From positions 1-17,855 of the forward strand of contig JADFZC010000016.1 of assembly GCA_015232735.1 (NCBI GenBank): a stretch of 17,855 nucleotides of DNA. Reading direction: 5' to 3'. Every line of letters begins with the position of its first letter. Position 1 is the stretch's first letter. Positions 14,801 through 17,855 of this stretch are shown one piece after another. The notes under the pieces were generated by a model that saw nothing but the letters and a program-made list of their open reading frames with translations, searched no databases and was not told where the DNA came from. Origin of the DNA: Oligoflexales bacterium. Lineage in GTDB: Bacteria; Bdellovibrionota; Oligoflexia; Oligoflexales; Oligoflexaceae. The translations under genes were made by a program, and so were the position numbers.

Positions 14801-16070
14801 CAAATTATCCACAAACTGCGGCATAACCTGCCTACAAAAGCGATCAAAAAACATACTCCGAAAATGTACAAAAAATGGCTTTTTCACCGAGAGAAATGTT
14901 GGTTAGAAATTGCCTATCTGAGTGATCGATTTTGCAGTGAATGCTGAACAGAAGGGAAGCAAATGATGGGGAGGTCTATACAGCTCGCAGCCAGGGAGAT
15001 TTTTTGCGCAGTTTTAATCTATACAATTGCAAACAGTTAAATCACTCCCTCATCGATATGTGCTATCAGTTGCGGCGTTCGCTTTTACCTAGGCAGGAAC
15101 GAATCATCATCGACTTTGATTCGACAAGCCATGAACAACATGGAAAGAAGATGGAAGGTGTGGCGCATAACTACAAAGGAATATGGGGTCTCGATAGCAT
15201 TAACGCATTTGACGAATATGGCCTCCAGTATTGGCATGACGTTCGTCCGGGCAACACATATACCTCTAATGGAGTAACGGAGATCATCCATGAAATATTT
15301 AATCGAATGCCCAAGACAAAAGCATATAAGCATGTTAAACGCTATGCCAGAGCCGATAGCGGATTTTGCAACTCTGATTTTTTTGGTGCTTGCGGTATCA
15401 AAGAGGTCAATTTTGTTGTAGCAATGAAGGAGAATATATATGGCCCTTTGATAAAAAATGTAAAAAATTGGTATGCCCAAAATCCAAACAAAAAAACCGC
15501 ATCCGATTTCGTGATTGTAGAGAGTGTGAAATTGGCGAGACCATTTATAAGCCAGGAAATAGTAATAGAATCTTGCGAGTGGTTATGATACGGGCCGTAA
15601 AAGAAGAATCGAAACGGGCTTTGTTTAAATTAGAAAGTGATTATGACTATCATGCTTTTGTAACAAGCATCGGCGCATATGAGATGAGTGGGGCTGCGGT
15701 GATAGAATTCTATCGTGGCCGGGGTAACGCAGAAAATTTTTTGAAAGAAATAAAAAATGGACTCGATCTTCATCACTACCCATGCCAACAACTCACTGCA
15801 AATAAGGCATATGGGCTTATAGGTGCAATTTCGTATAATTTAATGCGATTTATATCGCTTCTCGACAACATTAAAAAACCAAAGTTTGCCAAGGCTATTC
15901 GATTTCATTTTGTACACTTGCCGATGCAAGTACTACGCCATGCACGACAAGTGATTTTTCGATATGGAGAACATCATTACAATGGGAATGTGAAATCTTT
16001 TTCCCTCAAATCAACATCAACCCTCTATAATATTTGCTCTTCGAGGATTTTTTCAAAATCACCCGTTTGA
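14801..16070 (+). pseudogene. IS1380-family transposase, frameshifted copy
   Basis: A relic in several frames. From 14801 a frame without a start gives a family-like N-terminus (LPTKAIKKHTPKMYKK, CWLEIAYLSDRF) and stops at 14927-14943. The main frame from ATG 14941 carries VYTARSQGDFLRSF, the first catalytic Asp (IIIDFDST) and the second (YARADSGFCN). Around an A7 run at 15490-15496 homology moves to another frame, which continues RIRFRDCRECEIGETIYK through the third acidic site (YRGRGNAENFLKEIKNGLDLHHYPC) to 16070. The intact copy at 16198 aligns throughout but is clearly diverged, so these are two different elements rather than a recent duplication. With at least two disruptions it should be inactive. 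Confidence 0.8.
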
Positions 16071-16139
16071 AAAAGTTATCCACAGGTTTTATACGAGTAC
16101 TCACTTCGATAATGGAAAAATTTAGATTGCAAAAGAAAA

Positions 16140-16194
16140 AGGAGCCACTAAAGTTCTTTCTGCAAAAAAAAACCCTTTAGTATGAAAGGCTCCT
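16140..16194 (+). promoter_or_regulatory. Hairpin immediately before the intact transposase start
   Basis: AGGAGCC (16140-16146) pairs with GGCTCCT (16188-16194), and CTAAAG (16148-16153) pairs with CTTTAG (16175-16180), leaving an A-rich loop. The stem ends 3 nt before the GTG at 16198. Comparable hairpins in IS10 and IS50 block expression from transcripts entering the element; that role is inferred here. Confidence 0.5.
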
Positions 16195-16197
16195 CAG

Positions 16198-17589
16198 GTG
16201 AATATCCATATCAAATCCGAAAAGACCGATAAACATCTTTCTTCACTTGGGGGGCTGACATTATTTGCAAAGTTCTGGTCCACATTAAAAATGCCAGCAA
16301 TGATTAGTAATTTTTTGCCTCAAGTACGCCATAGCCTCAAAAAATTTGAAGACCTCTCCCTTGGTTTTGCAGCCGGTGCAGAGTGCCTTGATGATATCTC
16401 AACCTTGGCTCTCGATGAGGGGTTTAGAGCTGTGTGCGATGAGAAAGTCTACACAGCGAAAAGCTATGGGGATTATCTTCGTGAATTTACCGAGCCTCAA
16501 ATCGACGAGGGTAACCGCGCATTAGCCAGAAGTGCCTTTATGCAACGAGCCAAGATCGATAAGAAAATGACTTCCATGACCTTTGACTTTGATTCAACTT
16601 TTAACGAGCAGTATGCCGAGAAAATGGAGGGGGTTTGCTTTTCCGGAGAAAAGAAGGCGACGGGTCTGACAACGATGTATGTTTTTGACGAGCTGGGATT
16701 TCAGTACTATGGCGATGTGCGTCCAGGAAACACCCATACGTCCCATTCAATAGCCAAAATCATCCATATGGTGTTATCCCAAATGCCCACAGAAGGCACT
16801 TACAAAGCTGAGGAAGTCTATCTTCCCTGGCTTAAAAGTCCCTATAAGAAAAAGATCCATCTCTACGCTCGCGCCGATGCCGGCTACAGCAATAGTGAAT
16901 TCATGAATGGCTGCTTTGCTAAAAACATGGGCTTTGTCGTGCGGCTTAAAGAGGATATGTTAACTCCAAAATTAAAAAATATTACAAACTGGAAAGATAC
17001 TAAAAAGCGTTTAAAACCGATCAAACGCCGCGATGGACGAACTGATTATGTGGATAAATCCATACGGTTCTACGACGGGCGGCGGGCAGAAATCGGATCA
17101 ACAATTTACCGTAATGAAAATATGGTTCATGCAACCCGGCTTATTTGTATCCGCGCTAAAAAACCTGGTTCTTTAGGCCTCAAAGCAGAGGATTATGATT
17201 ATTACGCCTGGTTGACCAATATTGGCGAACACGAGATGAATAATGAAAAAATTATCTTTTTCTATAGGGCTCGAGGCCAGGCGGAAAATTACATAAAATC
17301 CTTAAAATATGGCTACGACATGCACCATTATCCCTGCCTCAAACTGGACGCCAACAGGGCTTATTGCCTCATTGCTGGATTTTCATACAATGTGCTTCGG
17401 TTCATCGCTTTGCAGGATAATCCTAGCAAACCTCATTATGCCAAGGTGCTTCGGAACAAATTAATCAACTTGCCCTGCCAGGTAGTCCGACGGTCAGGAC
17501 AAGTTTTTTTTAAATTTATGGAAACTCATTTGATGGAGGTGGAACGATTCTTAATAAAGCTAAAAAACCTGCAGTATGGTTACACATAA
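16198..17589 (+). CDS. IS1380-family transposase, apparently intact
   Basis: A 463-residue DDE transposase that cuts and joins the ends of its own element. The start is GTG 16198: the frame is closed by TGA 12 nt upstream and there is no ATG before residue 32; no strong ribosome binding site is seen. The N-terminal DNA-binding region ends in the family motif AECLDDISTLALDEGF (61-76). Catalytic residues are D122 (FDFDST), D217 (YARADAGYSNSEF) and E353 (FFYRARGQAENYIKSLKYG), followed by DMHHYPCLKLDANRAYCLIAG and the C-terminal QVVRRSGQVFFKF. Length matches the family (about 430-480). Terminal inverted repeats could not be found by eye, so element borders and target duplication are undefined. 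It sits next to a diverged broken relative. Confidence 0.9.
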   Translation: MNIHIKSEKTDKHLSSLGGLTLFAKFWSTLKMPAMISNFLPQVRHSLKKFEDLSLGFAAGAECLDDISTLALDEGFRAVCDEKVYTAKSYGDYLREFTEPQIDEGNRALARSAFMQRAKIDKKMTSMTFDFDSTFNEQYAEKMEGVCFSGEKKATGLTTMYVFDELGFQYYGDVRPGNTHTSHSIAKIIHMVLSQMPTEGTYKAEEVYLPWLKSPYKKKIHLYARADAGYSNSEFMNGCFAKNMGFVVRLKEDMLTPKLKNITNWKDTKKRLKPIKRRDGRTDYVDKSIRFYDGRRAEIGSTIYRNENMVHATRLICIRAKKPGSLGLKAEDYDYYAWLTNIGEHEMNNEKIIFFYRARGQAENYIKSLKYGYDMHHYPCLKLDANRAYCLIAGFSYNVLRFIALQDNPSKPHYAKVLRNKLINLPCQVVRRSGQVFFKFMETHLMEVERFLIKLKNLQYGYT

Positions 17590-17625
17590 CAAAGGGAGTC
17601 TGTAGCTGCAACGGACGCTGTTTGA

Positions 17626-17855
17626 CAACTTCATACTTGTTATGGCCATCTCAGACTATTTCTCCAAAATGAAGATGGTTATGCCCCCCGTGTGCCTTCC
17701 GGTGTCGTAAAGCCGGTTTTGGCCCCTGCATATAGAGGAATCGGTCTGGAAGCTCGAAAAAAACTGACCGGGTTAGGAGGTAAAGCTTATGGATTTGGAC
17801 ATACAAGTGCCCTCTTGCTGACGCCGTTTGCTGAAAAATTTCGCAAATTCCGTCA
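17626..17855 (+). other. Unrecognised open frame at right edge, sharing a repeat with 6.97-7.2 kb
   Basis: One plus-strand frame is open from 17626 (after TGA 17623) to the end of the window, 76 codons, without an ATG; GTG 17692 is the only plausible start and lacks a ribosome binding site. The peptide includes VVKPVLAPAYRGIGLEARKK and GGKAYGFGHTSALLLTPFAE. YRGIG and GKAYGF are encoded again near 7 kb; the Tyr codon of YRGIG differs synonymously, which hints at coding origin. In another frame AGGAGG (17775-17780) precedes ATG 17789, giving only 10 codons (MDLDIQVPSC). Family unknown. Confidence 0.35.
17777..17796 (+). repeat. 20-bp direct repeat, copy 2 (copy 1 at 7175-7194)
   Basis: GAGGTAAAGCTTATGGATTT is identical to 7175-7194, in the same orientation and about 10.6 kb away. 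AGAGGAATCGGT lies 43 bp to the left here, against 204 bp in copy 1. The pair flanks the insertion-sequence-rich part of the window. Confidence 0.8.

Noticed and set aside
15490..15496. Programmed frameshift or transcriptional slippage at the A7 run of the left IS1380 transposase
   Set aside because: The same gene has another disruption near 14935 and no proper start, so decay is the simpler reading; the intact copy is in one frame.
14804..16084. TTATCCACA (DnaA-box consensus) at 14804-14812 and 16076-16084, near the phased repeats, suggesting an origin
   Set aside because: A third copy (reverse) lies inside the transposase gene at 17049-17057, no replication gene is nearby, and single boxes are expected in AT-rich DNA.

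Overview
The window (about 42% GC by eye) comes from a Gram-negative-type bacterium: it encodes a lipoprotein with a lipobox, two proteins with Sec signal peptides and a polytopic sensor kinase. No rRNA or tRNA gene or taxon-specific marker is visible. Leptospirales or a Desulfobacterota-like lineage would fit the gene mix, but I cannot decide from sequence alone.

Left part (1-6933), mostly intact genes. On the minus strand are the 5' part of an Eco57I-type adenine-specific DNA methyltransferase running off the left edge, a lipoprotein with three YGINL repeats, and DNA polymerase IV (dinB). On the plus strand are a secreted glutamine-amidotransferase-like (BPL_N) protein, an MFS transporter and a secreted CAP/SCP-DUF4189 protein ending at a 12-bp-arm hairpin. 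Two short coding-like relics lie between them on the minus strand.

Middle (6934-9000), insertion-sequence debris. It holds a truncated OrfA of an IS3-type element (minus) next to an IS1634-family transposase missing both ends (plus). The preceding gap holds a decayed copy of a sequence that recurs at the right edge of the window.

9057-11981 is the most distinctive unit: a small SET-domain lysine methyltransferase with a complete post-SET cysteine set, followed 9 bp later by a membrane-bound hybrid histidine kinase with a C-terminal receiver domain. The two look co-transcribed and may form one signalling module.

11982-14800 holds a perfect 14-bp-arm hairpin, a small unknown ORF, a GNAT acetyltransferase, and an AAA_14/DUF4143 ATPase on the same strand. 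A roughly 58-bp fragment of a second DUF4143 ATPase lies directly beyond the GNAT stop. Upstream of the ATPase is an AT-rich gap with four copies of an AAATCRAGG-like motif spaced 33, 33 and 32 bp.

Right part (14801-17855): a frameshifted IS1380-family transposase, then an intact diverged IS1380-family transposase with a hairpin just before its GTG start, then an unrecognised open frame sharing a 20-bp identity with the 7.2 kb region. Overall this looks like a chromosomal segment with a transposon-scarred accessory zone from about 6.9 kb rightwards.
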